64,000 nt of DNA. Origin: BM003 sp963783695 (GTDB taxonomy: Bacteria > Pseudomonadota > Gammaproteobacteria > Steroidobacterales > BM003). Positions 1 through 8,447 of the stretch are shown in pieces (within the stretch, counting starts at the first letter, position 1; every line of letters begins with the position of its first letter). Below the pieces are notes generated by a model, which did not search any database, had not been told where the DNA came from, and worked only from the letters and a program-made list of their open reading frames with translations. A program made the position numbers and the translations under genes. The stretch spans positions 62,001 to 126,000 of the forward strand of contig CAWAOM010000002.1 of assembly GCA_963783695.1 (NCBI GenBank), written 5' to 3'.

Positions 1-2
1 TC

Positions 3-293
3 GAAATCACGTTTGTCGTGGTGCCAATCGTCGCACCGGCGCTGCTGGCAATGGGACTCGACCCGGTCTGGCTCGGTGTAATGATCGCAATCAACCTGCA
101 GACTTCTTTTTTGACTCCGCCCTTCGGATTCGCGCTGTTCTACCTCCGCGGCGTGGCGCCCGCCGAAGTCACGACCGCCGATATCTATCGCGGCGTGTTG
201 CCGTTCGTTGCGATCCAGTTGATGGCGTTGCTGATACTCGCCGCATGGCCCGCCCTGGCCACCTGGCTGCCACATGTCATCTACGGCTCGTGA
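3..293 (+). CDS. dctM: TRAP transporter large permease (DctM), C-terminal end only
   Basis: Partial gene: the reading frame is open to the left edge, so only about the last 96 residues are present. DctM is the 12-14 helix membrane subunit of TRAP transporters and moves organic acids or related solutes using an ion gradient. The visible part has the typical conserved end, with a proline-rich QTSFLTPPFGFALFYLRGV segment followed by a last hydrophobic helix. The adjacent dctP-type binding protein lies convergently, so the two genes meet tail to tail rather than forming the usual co-directional operon. Substrate cannot be read from this fragment. Confidence 0.9.
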   Translation, partial: EITFVVVPIVAPALLAMGLDPVWLGVMIAINLQTSFLTPPFGFALFYLRGVAPAEVTTADIYRGVLPFVAIQLMALLILAAWPALATWLPHVIYGS

Positions 294-321
294 TGGCGTG
301 GCGCCCGGCCGCACCGTGACG

Positions 322-1419
322 CTACAACGAGAGACTCCGGTGATAGGCCATTTCCGCGATGTTCTGCCAGGTCGACATTTTCGCCTGGTAGGCCCTGTAG
401 GCATCGCGCACCCGCCGGAAATCGGTGTCGGCGGCGGATCGCTCGTCGAGGACCACCGCGGTAACCCGGCGTAACTCGCGCAGCACCTCGTCGGGAAACT
501 GCCGCGGCGTGACTCCATGCTCATTCATCAACACCGCGAGCGAGTCCTGGTTCCGTGCCATGAACTCCGACTGCATACGTACATTGACCTGGGCACAGGC
601 CGATTCGACTATTCCCTGAAGATCGTCAGGCAGACTCTCCCATGCGGCGCGATTGATAATGCACTCGAGCGTCGGACCGGGCTCATGCCAGCCCGGGTAG
701 TAGTAGTAGCGCGCCGCGCGGAATAGCCCCAGCGCGAGATCGTTGTAGGGACCGACCCACTCGGTGGCGTCTATCGTGCCGGTCTCGAGCGCGGTAAAAA
801 GTTCCGAGGCCGGCACATTGACCGGAGTCACACCAACGCGTTTGAGCACTTCGCCGCCGAGACCCGGAATACGCATCTTGAGGCCAACGAGATCGTCGAG
901 ACTGTCGATCTCCTTGTTGAACCAGCCCCCCATCTGGGTACCCGAGTTGCCGGCGGGAAACGGAACCACGCCGAACGGCGCATAAATCTCGCGCCATAAT
1001 TCCCAGCCACCGCCGTAGTACAGCCAGGCATTCATTTCGACCGCATTCATACCGAACGGCACGGTGGCGAAAAACTGCGCCGCTTCGCTCTTGCCCTTCC
1101 AGTAATAAGCGGCGCCATGCCCCATCTCGGCGGTGCCCGCGCTCACCGCATCGAACACCTCCAGCGGCGGCACCAGCTCACCGGCGGCATAAAACTGGAT
1201 CCGGATGCGCCCGCCGCTGTTGCGCTCTATTGCGTCAGCAAGATCCTGCGCCCCGGTGCCGAGGCCCGGCAATCCCGGCGGCCAGGTGGTAACCATTTTC
1301 CAGCTGAAGCGCTGCTGCTCCCGGGAGTCCACTCCACTTTGCTGCTTGCTGCCGCAGGCAGTCACCCCGGCAACTACGGCTCCGGCCCCCACGCCCTGCA
1401 GAAAACGACGTCTTTGCAT
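322..1419 (-). CDS. dctP: TRAP transporter substrate-binding protein, Tat/lipoprotein type
   Basis: A 365-residue periplasmic binding protein of the DctP/TakP family that hands solute to the TRAP permease. I chose the ATG at 1419 because it places a twin-arginine motif (RRRFLQG) at residues 3-9, a hydrophobic stretch and a Cys-containing lipobox-like VTAC near residue 22; the longer frame to 1452 adds only an unlikely leader. Aromatic and glycine-rich segments of the mature part (for example GGWELWREIY and WVGPYNDLALG) are typical of family members that bind keto acids or other carboxylates, but the ligand is an inference. The Tat signal suggests export as a folded, lipid-anchored protein; tatABC lies 0.8 kb away. 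Confidence 0.88.
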   Translation of the reverse strand: MQRRRFLQGVGAGAVVAGVTACGSKQQSGVDSREQQRFSWKMVTTWPPGLPGLGTGAQDLADAIERNSGGRIRIQFYAAGELVPPLEVFDAVSAGTAEMGHGAAYYWKGKSEAAQFFATVPFGMNAVEMNAWLYYGGGWELWREIYAPFGVVPFPAGNSGTQMGGWFNKEIDSLDDLVGLKMRIPGLGGEVLKRVGVTPVNVPASELFTALETGTIDATEWVGPYNDLALGLFRAARYYYYPGWHEPGPTLECIINRAAWESLPDDLQGIVESACAQVNVRMQSEFMARNQDSLAVLMNEHGVTPRQFPDEVLRELRRVTAVVLDERSAADTDFRRVRDAYRAYQAKMSTWQNIAEMAYHRSLSL

Positions 1420-1726
1420 TGAAATTCTCCACCTGGAAAAATGCAAACACATTGTGCATCAAGCAGTTAGCATGAACAATCGATTTATTAAACCCACTCT
1501 TCATCCGAGAAATAGCAAAAATGTAATAATTTTTCCCACTTATTATTTTTTTACAATTTTATTTATCTTTGTGGGAAATATAGATCACTTTATTTTGTTT
1601 TTTAATTCCACATCCAGGTAACCTCCGGTCCGCATGGCTTTGCAAACCGACCCTGCCGATCCACCGGCGCAACGCCATCAGCGCTACAATTCGCGCTCTT
1701 CCGGAAATCGGGCAGGAGACGCTGCA
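1420..1726. promoter_or_regulatory. AT-rich intergenic region with a spaced inverted repeat
   Basis: The 307 bases between dctP and dtd carry no gene. The part from about 1500 to 1615 is strikingly AT-rich against a GC-rich background and contains TTTCCCAC (1532-1539) repeated inverted as GTGGGAAA (1571-1578), 31 bases apart. It must hold the dctP promoter on the minus strand and possibly that of dtd-tatABC. The inverted repeat may be an operator, which is inference only. No protein-coding frame or RNA gene was recognised here. Confidence 0.45.
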
Positions 1727-2164
1727 GTGATCGGTCTGATTCAACGCGTGACCTCCGCGAGCGTCAGCGTGGACGGCGACCCCAGCGGCGCAATCCGGGC
1801 CGGTATTCTGCTCCTTGTCGGGGTGGAACGCGGTGACGACGAAGCGAAAGCCACGCGGTTGCTGCAGCGGGTGCTCGGTTACCGGATCTTCGCCGACCCG
1901 GCCGGGCGGATGAACCTGAGTCTGGCCGAGACCGGCGGCGGACTGCTGGCGGTGCCCCAGTTCACGCTTGCCGCCGATACCCGCAAGGGGATGAGGCCGG
2001 GCTTTTCGCGCGCTGCAACTCCCGAGGAGGGTGCGCGGATGTACGATTTTTTTGTCGAACTGGCACGAAAGACCCACCCGGTGGTCGAACAGGGTGTGTT
2101 TGGCGCCTCGATGCAGGTCCGCCTGGTCAATGACGGGCCGGTGACCTTCTGGCTGCAAGTGTGA
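1727..2164 (+). CDS. dtd: D-aminoacyl-tRNA deacylase
   Basis: A 145-residue protein, the normal Dtd length, that hydrolyses D-amino acids mischarged on tRNAs in the cytoplasm. I selected the GTG at 1727 because an AGGAG box lies 8 bases upstream and the protein then begins with the family's conserved IGLIQRV start; the frame open from 1634 is longer but lacks homology. The active-site PQFTL strand (SQFTL in most homologues) and the C-terminal Gly-Pro motif NDGPVTFWL are both present. The gene lies just upstream of tatABC on the same strand. Confidence 0.95.
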   Translation: MIGLIQRVTSASVSVDGDPSGAIRAGILLLVGVERGDDEAKATRLLQRVLGYRIFADPAGRMNLSLAETGGGLLAVPQFTLAADTRKGMRPGFSRAATPEEGARMYDFFVELARKTHPVVEQGVFGASMQVRLVNDGPVTFWLQV

Positions 2165-2239
2165 CGTGGTCAGTGAGTTACGGGCGGCGCTCAAGTATCA
2201 TCGGTGGTTGGAGTACTGTGTTATGTCAGAGGATTACTC

Positions 2240-2470
2240 ATGGGATTAGGCGGTATCAGCTTGTGGCAGCTTCTTATCGTTCTGTTGATCGTGGTGCTGG
2301 TATTCGGCACCAAGAAGATTCGCGGAATGGGCAAGGATCTCGGCGGCGCGGTCAAGGGTTTTCGCGATGCGATGAACGACGCGGAGAAAAACCCTCCGAA
2401 ACTGGCGGACGACAGCGAGGACGCCAGCTTCGAGACCGAGGAGAAACAGAACAGCAGCGCAAAGCAGTAA
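2240..2470 (+). CDS. tatA: Sec-independent protein translocase subunit TatA
   Basis: A 76-residue TatA: one N-terminal membrane helix (SLWQLLIVLLIVVLVFG), the F-G hinge, then an amphipathic helix and an acidic, lysine-rich tail. TatA polymerises to form the passage for folded proteins carrying twin-arginine signals. The ATG at 2240 follows AGAGG at 2228-2232; the upstream in-frame start at 2204 would add a non-conserved leader. It is the first gene of a compact tatABC operon. Clients visible in this window with twin-arginine signals are DctP, TldD and the DUF4159 protein. Confidence 0.95.
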   Translation: MGLGGISLWQLLIVLLIVVLVFGTKKIRGMGKDLGGAVKGFRDAMNDAEKNPPKLADDSEDASFETEEKQNSSAKQ

Positions 2471-2476
2471 TCACGG

Positions 2477-2785
2477 ATGTTCGACGTCGGCTTCTGGGAA
2501 GTGCTGGTTCTGTTCGGCATCGCATTGATGGTGCTCGGACCGGAACGGCTGCCTCGCGTTGCCAAACGCGCCGGCACCTGGGTAGGTCAGGCGCGGGCGC
2601 TGGCACGCAGCCTGCGGACCCAGCTCGAGTCGGAAGTCGAACTGGACAACCTCAGGAGCCAGACGCCGTCTGGCCCGCCGCCGGCCGCGGCGCAACCGAA
2701 CCCGTCTTCTTCGGCCAGCGCTCAAAAAGCCGCTGCGGCAGACAAAGAATCACAACATGACAAAGACCAGCCAGGAGGAGCATAA
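2477..2785 (+). CDS. tatB: Sec-independent protein translocase subunit TatB
   Basis: A 102-residue TatB, the partner of TatC in binding twin-arginine signal peptides. The sequence begins MFDVGFWEVLVLFGIALMVL with the conserved Glu in the membrane helix, then LGPERLP and an amphipathic helix, as in Escherichia coli TatB, followed by a Pro/Ala-rich tail. It starts 6 bases after the tatA stop, and its tail overlaps the tatC start by 29 bases, so the three genes are surely co-transcribed and translationally linked. Confidence 0.95.
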   Translation: MFDVGFWEVLVLFGIALMVLGPERLPRVAKRAGTWVGQARALARSLRTQLESEVELDNLRSQTPSGPPPAAAQPNPSSSASAQKAAAADKESQHDKDQPGGA

Positions 2786-3560
2786 GTCCGGCGAGGGCAC
2801 GCTGCTCTCGCACCTGATAGAACTGCGCACGCGTCTGGTCAGAATCGCACTGGCTACACTTATTTTCTTCGTCGCCCTCGCGCCGTTTTCGGAACAGGTC
2901 TTTACCCTGGTTGCGACACCGTTGATGGCGCAATTGCCGCCCGATACCTCGATGATCGCAACCCAGGTTGCTTCGCCGTTCCTGACGCCGTTCAAGCTGA
3001 CTTTTGTCTGCGCGATTTTTCTTGCGATGCCTTTGATTCTCTACCAGGTATGGGCCTTTGTCGCACCGGGACTGTATGCCACGGAGAAACGATTCGTATT
3101 TCCGCTGCTGGTCTCGAGCATCCTGCTGTTCTATCTCGGCGTCGCGTTCGCGTACTACGTCGTGTTCCCGCTGATGTTCGGATTTTTCACCCGGGTCGCG
3201 CCGGAGGGTGTGGCGGTGATGACCGATATCAGCGCGTACCTGGACTTTGTTATCGCCATTTTTTTCGCCTTCGGTTTGGCATTCGAGGTACCGGTCGCAA
3301 CTGTGCTGCTGGTTCGCACTGGCATGGTGACGCCGGCACAGCTCGGCAGCAAACGGCCCTTTGTGTTTCTCGGGGCGTTCGTGCTGGGGATGTTTCTGAC
3401 CCCGCCCGACGTCATTTCGCAGACGCTGCTGGCTTTGCCTATGTACCTGCTGTTCGAGGCCGGCATCATTATGTCGAGAATGGTTGTCCCCGGCCACCGG
3501 GAAGTCGAGGCGCAAAAAAACGCGGCCGATACTGCGGAATCGGGTGAGCAGGGCGGCTGA
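2757..3560 (+). CDS. tatC: Sec-independent protein translocase subunit TatC
   Basis: A 267-residue integral membrane protein with six helices, the primary receptor for Tat signal peptides. Recognised by the cytoplasmic N-terminal signature LLSHLIELRTRL, the periplasmic/TM2 segments LYQVWAFVAPGLY and the conserved Phe-Pro-Leu motif before the fourth helix. It ends with a charged cytoplasmic tail. The start at 2757 lies inside tatB. A strong hairpin terminator 31 bases after the stop closes the dtd/tat transcription unit. Confidence 0.95.
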   Translation: MTKTSQEEHKSGEGTLLSHLIELRTRLVRIALATLIFFVALAPFSEQVFTLVATPLMAQLPPDTSMIATQVASPFLTPFKLTFVCAIFLAMPLILYQVWAFVAPGLYATEKRFVFPLLVSSILLFYLGVAFAYYVVFPLMFGFFTRVAPEGVAVMTDISAYLDFVIAIFFAFGLAFEVPVATVLLVRTGMVTPAQLGSKRPFVFLGAFVLGMFLTPPDVISQTLLALPMYLLFEAGIIMSRMVVPGHREVEAQKNAADTAESGEQGG

Positions 3561-3590
3561 CGAGCAGCGGTTACGGCGATGAGCAAGCAA

Positions 3591-3623
3591 AAGGCGGCGG
3601 GAGATACGCTCTCCCGCCGCCTT
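3591..3623. terminator. Bidirectional hairpin terminator between tatC and the M16 peptidase gene
   Basis: A perfect 14-base-pair stem (AAGGCGGCGGGAGA and its complement) with a 5-base TACGC loop lies in the 87-base gap between two convergent genes. The left arm starts with A and the right arm ends with T followed by GTTTGT, so it can work in both directions. This is read directly from the sequence. Confidence 0.85.
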
Positions 3624-3647
3624 GTTTGTCCCGCGCTATTTCTTTTT

Positions 3648-6644
3648 CTAGAACAGTTCGTCGGCAGGCACTACCTTGACTTTTTCCTCTTCGAGTTGCA
3701 GCGAGGACGCCTCGATAAGCTTGTCCTCGTCCATCAGTTCCGCAGGCTTCTCGGTGTTGTACTGAAGCGGTGACGGCTGATCGCTGACCAGGCGCTTTTT
3801 CAGGTCGTCCGCATCCGCGGTAATAAACACGTAGCGAATGTCTTCGGTCTGAAGATACTCGCGAATGACCCGGTTGACGTCATCGAGCGTCAGGCTGGCG
3901 AGACCCGCACGCACATAATCTGTAAATGACTCCGTGCCGTAGTACTCGCTGTCGATCTTATAACCGAGCTGCCGCGACTGGTTGGCAACCAGCAGACTCA
4001 CGTATTTGTCGAGGTACGAGCGGGTCGCCTCAAACTGCTCGGCGCTGAGACCGTTCTCGATCAGGCTGTTGAGCTCATGCATTGCCACGCGGGTCGCGAA
4101 ATGCGCGTCATTGTTCGAGCGCAATGGCCGGATCCAGACCTGGAAAATCTGTTGCTGCCGGCCCAGGTTGGCATCGGGCTGGAACTGGAACATGCCACGC
4201 GGGAAATACTCAATGTAGGCATAATCGCCATAGTTCATACCGCGCACCGCACGGATGCGCTGGTACAAATGACTGTTGCTGGACCGGTGCTCGCCAAACC
4301 ATGAGCGCACCAGCCACAACGCGACCCAATCCGGGTCGCCGCGACGCAAGTCAATCGGGAAGCCGAACGACACCGCTACCGCCGGGGTCGATTTCTCAAC
4401 GATGACCGCTTCATGACCGTCGATTGCAGGCGCCACCGGCAACTCCACCAGGTTGCGCTCGCCGCCAGGCAGACTGCCGAGATCGCCGCGAAGCTGTGCA
4501 ACGAATTCGTCGGGGTAGCCGCCGGCCAGACCGAGCGTGAGGTTGGCCTGGGTATAGTGCTGCGCATAGAACGCCTTCAGGTCGTCCATCGTTATGGACT
4601 CGATATCGGACACGGCGCCGAGGTTATAGCTGCCGTACGGATGGGCATCGCCGTAAATCGAGCTATAGAGCACTTCCTTGCCGAGTTCCTCGTCGTTGTT
4701 TCCGACCAGGTCGGTCCGGATGGCATTGGTCAGCTGTGTTTTCAGCCGCTCGAGATCGTCCTCGCGCCAGCCCGGCGTCAGCAATTGCTCGCGCACCAGC
4801 ACATACCAGCGCTCCAGGTTATCTTTGTGCACCTGGCCCGCCAGCCGGGTCATCTCCTTGTCCACCTGGGCATTGAAACCACTGGCCAGCGGGTACATGG
4901 CTTCATTGATTTGCTGAGTCGTCATCCGCTGCGAGCCACCCTCGGTGAGCATCGCGGCAGTCAATGCCGCGAGACCGTGCTTGCCGGCAGGGTCACTGGC
5001 TGCGCCAACCTGAAACACGAAGCTGACATCGACCAGCGGCGACGATGCCGACTGCATCGCCGCCAACTCCACCGCGGCGGGCCCGGCCGATTCGATCGCA
5101 GCGGGAGCCCCATAGTTCTTGGCGGCGGCGGCACCAGCGCCGCCCGCCGATATTTTCTCGGCCGCGGCGGCGGTCATGGCATCCAGCGACACCTCATCGC
5201 CGATGCCCGGCAACGAATCGTCATTGCCAAGCGTCACCGTGACCCTGCGCGCATCGGTGAAATAAGTATTTGCAAGCGTACGGATGTCTTCCGGGGTAAT
5301 CGCATCGTAACTGCGATACAACTCGTTGATCGTCTCCGGCGTACGTTCGAACTGCACGTAGGCGGCGAGAATGCCGCCAATCGAGTCCGAGCTGTCGAGC
5401 TGCGAGGCAAACGTGTACTTCAGACGCGACTTCGTGTCCTCAAGACGTTGCGCATCGATCAGTTCGGTACGCACTCGCGCAAACGTCGCGAAAACCGCCT
5501 CTCGCACGGCCGCCGCGTTTTCCGGCGCAGTCAGACGCGCGCCGATGTACAGCAGCTGCGGATCCTTGCGATCGGGGAAATAGGGGAAGAACTGGTCCGC
5601 CCACTGGTTCTCGATGACTATTTTCTGGTAGACATCCGACGAATCCGAAAAATAGAGCTGCGAGATCACATCCATTGCCGGCATGTCTTTCTCGCGCGGA
5701 TTGAACGCCGGACCATGAAACGCCATCAGGATCCATGGCTGGGTCTCGGCTTCCCAGACGATGTGCTCGTACTTCGGCCCTGTCGGCGGGTCTTCGGCCG
5801 GAACCGGTACGTCGTAATCGCCAGCCTCCCAATTGCCCCAGTATTTCTCGACCAGCGCCAGCGTGGCGTCCGGATCGAGATCGCCGACCAGGATAACGGC
5901 CGACTTCTCCGGGCGGTACCAGCGATCGAAAAACGTCCGCGAGTAGTCGAGCTGGTTGGGCATGTCCTCGATGTCCTCGAAGAAACCCATCGTCGTGTGT
6001 CTGTAGGTGTGCTTGTCGAAGGAAATCTCGCGAATGCGTTCAAGCAGCTTCTGTATCGGGTTCGAGTAGTTTTTCAGATACTCACCCTTGACCGCCTGCG
6101 CTTCCGTGCGAAATCCCTCTTCACTGTAGGAGAGGTTCTGAAAACGATCGGCCTCGAGCTCGATCACTTTTTCCAGGTCGGTCTTGGTAAAAGTGATGTG
6201 GTAGTTGGTGTAATCGTCGGTCGTATAGGCGTTCTGATCGGCGCCGGCCTTTTTCAGAATGTCGCCGTAAACGTCCTGCGGGTACTTCTCGGTGCCCCTG
6301 AACATCATGTGCTCGAAGAAATGGGCAAAGCCGGACTTGCCGGGCTCGACCTCGTTACGTGAGCCGGTCTGCACCGGAATCTGGATCGTAACGATATCCG
6401 GGTAATCGGTTGGAACGATGATGACGCGCAGGCCGTTGTCGAGATCCTTCATCACGTACGGCATATCGAAAATCCGATCTTCGGCCGGTTGTTCCACAAC
6501 CGGCTCTGCCGCCGGGGCTGCCGGCGCTGCCGGTGCCGCCTGTTGCGGGGCGGGCTGCACCGCCGAGGTCGGCTCACCCGACTTACCGCAGCCGGCAAGC
6601 GCAAAAATCGATAATAACGTCAACAAAAAAAAGTTCGGCCTCAT
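3648..6644 (-). CDS. M16 family zinc peptidase, lipoprotein, two-domain type
   Basis: A 998-residue insulinase/pitrilysin-like peptidase made of two consecutive M16 units. The ATG at 6644 has AGGAG upstream and gives a lipoprotein signal with lipobox LAGC around residue 19; the frame open to 6794 adds a non-homologous leader. An Ala/Pro-rich linker follows, then the first catalytic unit with the inverted zinc motif HFFEH (His108-His112) and the downstream Glu in a EAQAVKGEY segment; the second half lacks HxxEH and is expected to be structural. It probably degrades peptides in the periplasm. It is divergent from the POT carrier and M2 peptidase genes, suggesting a shared peptide-nutrition role. 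Confidence 0.92.
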   Translation of the reverse strand: MRPNFFLLTLLSIFALAGCGKSGEPTSAVQPAPQQAAPAAPAAPAAEPVVEQPAEDRIFDMPYVMKDLDNGLRVIIVPTDYPDIVTIQIPVQTGSRNEVEPGKSGFAHFFEHMMFRGTEKYPQDVYGDILKKAGADQNAYTTDDYTNYHITFTKTDLEKVIELEADRFQNLSYSEEGFRTEAQAVKGEYLKNYSNPIQKLLERIREISFDKHTYRHTTMGFFEDIEDMPNQLDYSRTFFDRWYRPEKSAVILVGDLDPDATLALVEKYWGNWEAGDYDVPVPAEDPPTGPKYEHIVWEAETQPWILMAFHGPAFNPREKDMPAMDVISQLYFSDSSDVYQKIVIENQWADQFFPYFPDRKDPQLLYIGARLTAPENAAAVREAVFATFARVRTELIDAQRLEDTKSRLKYTFASQLDSSDSIGGILAAYVQFERTPETINELYRSYDAITPEDIRTLANTYFTDARRVTVTLGNDDSLPGIGDEVSLDAMTAAAAEKISAGGAGAAAAKNYGAPAAIESAGPAAVELAAMQSASSPLVDVSFVFQVGAASDPAGKHGLAALTAAMLTEGGSQRMTTQQINEAMYPLASGFNAQVDKEMTRLAGQVHKDNLERWYVLVREQLLTPGWREDDLERLKTQLTNAIRTDLVGNNDEELGKEVLYSSIYGDAHPYGSYNLGAVSDIESITMDDLKAFYAQHYTQANLTLGLAGGYPDEFVAQLRGDLGSLPGGERNLVELPVAPAIDGHEAVIVEKSTPAVAVSFGFPIDLRRGDPDWVALWLVRSWFGEHRSSNSHLYQRIRAVRGMNYGDYAYIEYFPRGMFQFQPDANLGRQQQIFQVWIRPLRSNNDAHFATRVAMHELNSLIENGLSAEQFEATRSYLDKYVSLLVANQSRQLGYKIDSEYYGTESFTDYVRAGLASLTLDDVNRVIREYLQTEDIRYVFITADADDLKKRLVSDQPSPLQYNTEKPAELMDEDKLIEASSLQLEEEKVKVVPADELF

Positions 6645-6781
6645 GCCCGAGACTCCTGTGTGCAATCGTTGGTGAGAACGCCTGAACCCCGTTGGGGGCT
6701 CCGGTGTACGCTTTTGTCGGCGCTGGAACCACGGCGTTTCGAAGCGCGAAATGATACGCCCAATACCGCCGCCGCGCTTGC

Positions 6782-6843
6782 TGCGATGCAGCATCGCACA
6801 TCCTGCGGCTTTCCACCGTCTGCGCCCAAGCTGCGGCTATAAT
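6782..6843. promoter_or_regulatory. Palindrome and -10-like box between the M16 peptidase and POT carrier genes
   Basis: The 292-base divergent gap contains the odd-centred perfect palindrome TGCGATGC-A-GCATCGCA (6782-6798). About 40 bases later is TATAAT (6838-6843), oriented toward the POT gene. No good -35 hexamer sits 17 bases upstream of it, which would fit an activated promoter. The palindrome is a candidate operator; its function is inferred from position only. Confidence 0.4.
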
Positions 6844-6936
6844 GCGAGGCCTGCCGCCGTCCCGGTACAGAAAAATTCAAGCCGGTGACACGTCAAGAAA
6901 ACTAACGAGACAGCACAATTTCAGGGGAGTTGTCGC

Positions 6937-8409
6937 ATGAGCAGCGTACCGGACCGGGGCAATTTTCTCGGTCATCCGAAAGGCCTTTTCCTGTTGTTCG
7001 GCACCGAACTATGGGAACGATTCAGTTATTACGCGATGCGCGCCATCCTGGTGTTGTATCTGGTGGACAAGGTCAGCAGCGACGGCGGCTTCGGTCTGGG
7101 CTGGAGCAATGCCAGCGCGCTAAAACTCTACGGCTGGTTTACCGGTCTCGTCTACATCACGCCGATTCTCGGCGGCTGGCTTGCCGACAATTATCTCGGA
7201 CAACGCCGCGCAATCATTATCGGCGGCACGTTGATGGCCGCCGGTCACTTCATGCTTGGCACGCCGCATGCCTGGATACCGGGCATGGAGCAGCAGGCGT
7301 TTTTTCTTGGCCTCGCACTGCTGATCGCCGGAAACGGCCTTTTCAAACCGAACATCTCAACGATGGTCGGCGATCTTTACGAGCAGGGCGATCACCGTCG
7401 CGACGGTGCCTTCACCATCTTCTACATGGGCATCAACGTCGGCGCGTTCCTGTCCGGAATCATCGTCGGTTCGGTCGTTCAGGCCAATGGCGGCAACTGG
7501 CAAATGGGTTTCATCACGGCCGGTATTGGCATGTTGCTGTCGCTGGTCATCCAGCTGATGTTCGCGAGAAAGCTGCTCGGCGATGTCGGCGTCGTGCCGT
7601 CTGCGCAGGCTTCGAAGGCCATGCTCAAAGGATCTGACGCCAAGCATGAACCCCTGACCGCGGTAGAGCGTGACCGGATCAAAGTCATTTTCATTATGGG
7701 CGTGTTCACCATCATATTTTGGGCCGGCTTCGAACAGGCCGGTGGCCTGATGAACATCTACGCCAACGAGTTCACCAACCGCGTCGTCGGTTCCTTCACC
7801 GTGCCCACGACATGGTTCCAGTCACTCAATCCGCTGTTCATTGTGCTGTTCGCACCGGTGTTTGCCGCGCTGTGGGTCAAAATGGGTGACCGCGAACCCA
7901 CGTCGCCGATGAAATTCGGTCTGGGCCTCGTGTTGCTGGCGGTCGGTTTCCTGTTCATGGTCGGGGCGACGCTGCAGCAAGGCGGTGATGCCACAGTGAA
8001 AACCAGCATGGTGTGGCTGGTCGGCGCTTACTTTTTCCACACGATGGGCGAGTTGTGCCTGTCACCGATTGGATTGTCCATGGTCACCAAGCTCGCGCCG
8101 CTGCGGTTGTTATCGTTGATGATGGGTATCTGGTTCGGGTTCACCGGGCTGGCCAACTATGTCGCAGGCTGGGTCGGGTCCTTTATCGGTCATGGCGATA
8201 CCGAGAATCAGGTCAACAACGCGCTTTCGATTTTTGGCGGCATTGCCATCACCGCTGCAATCGCCGGCGTCGTGATGTGGCTGCTGGCCGGCCGCCTCGT
8301 CGACTGGATGCACGGCGCCGAAGGTGCCTCCGTACATCAGGATACGGACGGCGAAATCAAGGTCACGGGCACCCATGAAGCAATGCCGGAGAAACATCCG
8401 TCACGCTGA
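6937..8409 (+). CDS. POT/PTR family proton-coupled di- and tripeptide transporter
   Basis: A 490-residue major-facilitator protein of the POT (PTR2) family that imports di- and tripeptides with protons. The hallmark ELWERFSYY motif lies in the first helix near residues 26-34, followed by long hydrophobic segments consistent with 12-14 helices, and the second POT-signature region GNGLFKPNISTMVG is present. The start ATG follows GGGGAG with good spacing. The M2 peptidyl-dipeptidase gene follows 38 bases downstream on the same strand and a terminator follows that, so the two form an operon: dipeptides released outside the membrane would be taken up by this carrier. Confidence 0.93.
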   Translation: MSSVPDRGNFLGHPKGLFLLFGTELWERFSYYAMRAILVLYLVDKVSSDGGFGLGWSNASALKLYGWFTGLVYITPILGGWLADNYLGQRRAIIIGGTLMAAGHFMLGTPHAWIPGMEQQAFFLGLALLIAGNGLFKPNISTMVGDLYEQGDHRRDGAFTIFYMGINVGAFLSGIIVGSVVQANGGNWQMGFITAGIGMLLSLVIQLMFARKLLGDVGVVPSAQASKAMLKGSDAKHEPLTAVERDRIKVIFIMGVFTIIFWAGFEQAGGLMNIYANEFTNRVVGSFTVPTTWFQSLNPLFIVLFAPVFAALWVKMGDREPTSPMKFGLGLVLLAVGFLFMVGATLQQGGDATVKTSMVWLVGAYFFHTMGELCLSPIGLSMVTKLAPLRLLSLMMGIWFGFTGLANYVAGWVGSFIGHGDTENQVNNALSIFGGIAITAAIAGVVMWLLAGRLVDWMHGAEGASVHQDTDGEIKVTGTHEAMPEKHPSR

Positions 8410-8447
8410 TATGTGGCTAATTGAAAATCACTGAAGAGAATGTGTTT

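Noticed and set aside
4413..6362. Long 649-residue frame on the plus strand
   Set aside because: It lies antisense to the M16 peptidase, which has strong catalytic motifs. The composition is that of a shadow in GC-rich DNA and no conserved motif was seen.
6481..6560. Ala/Pro codon repeats in the M16 lipoprotein as a tandem repeat element
   Set aside because: They simply encode a flexible linker after the lipobox; no DNA-level repeat unit is kept.
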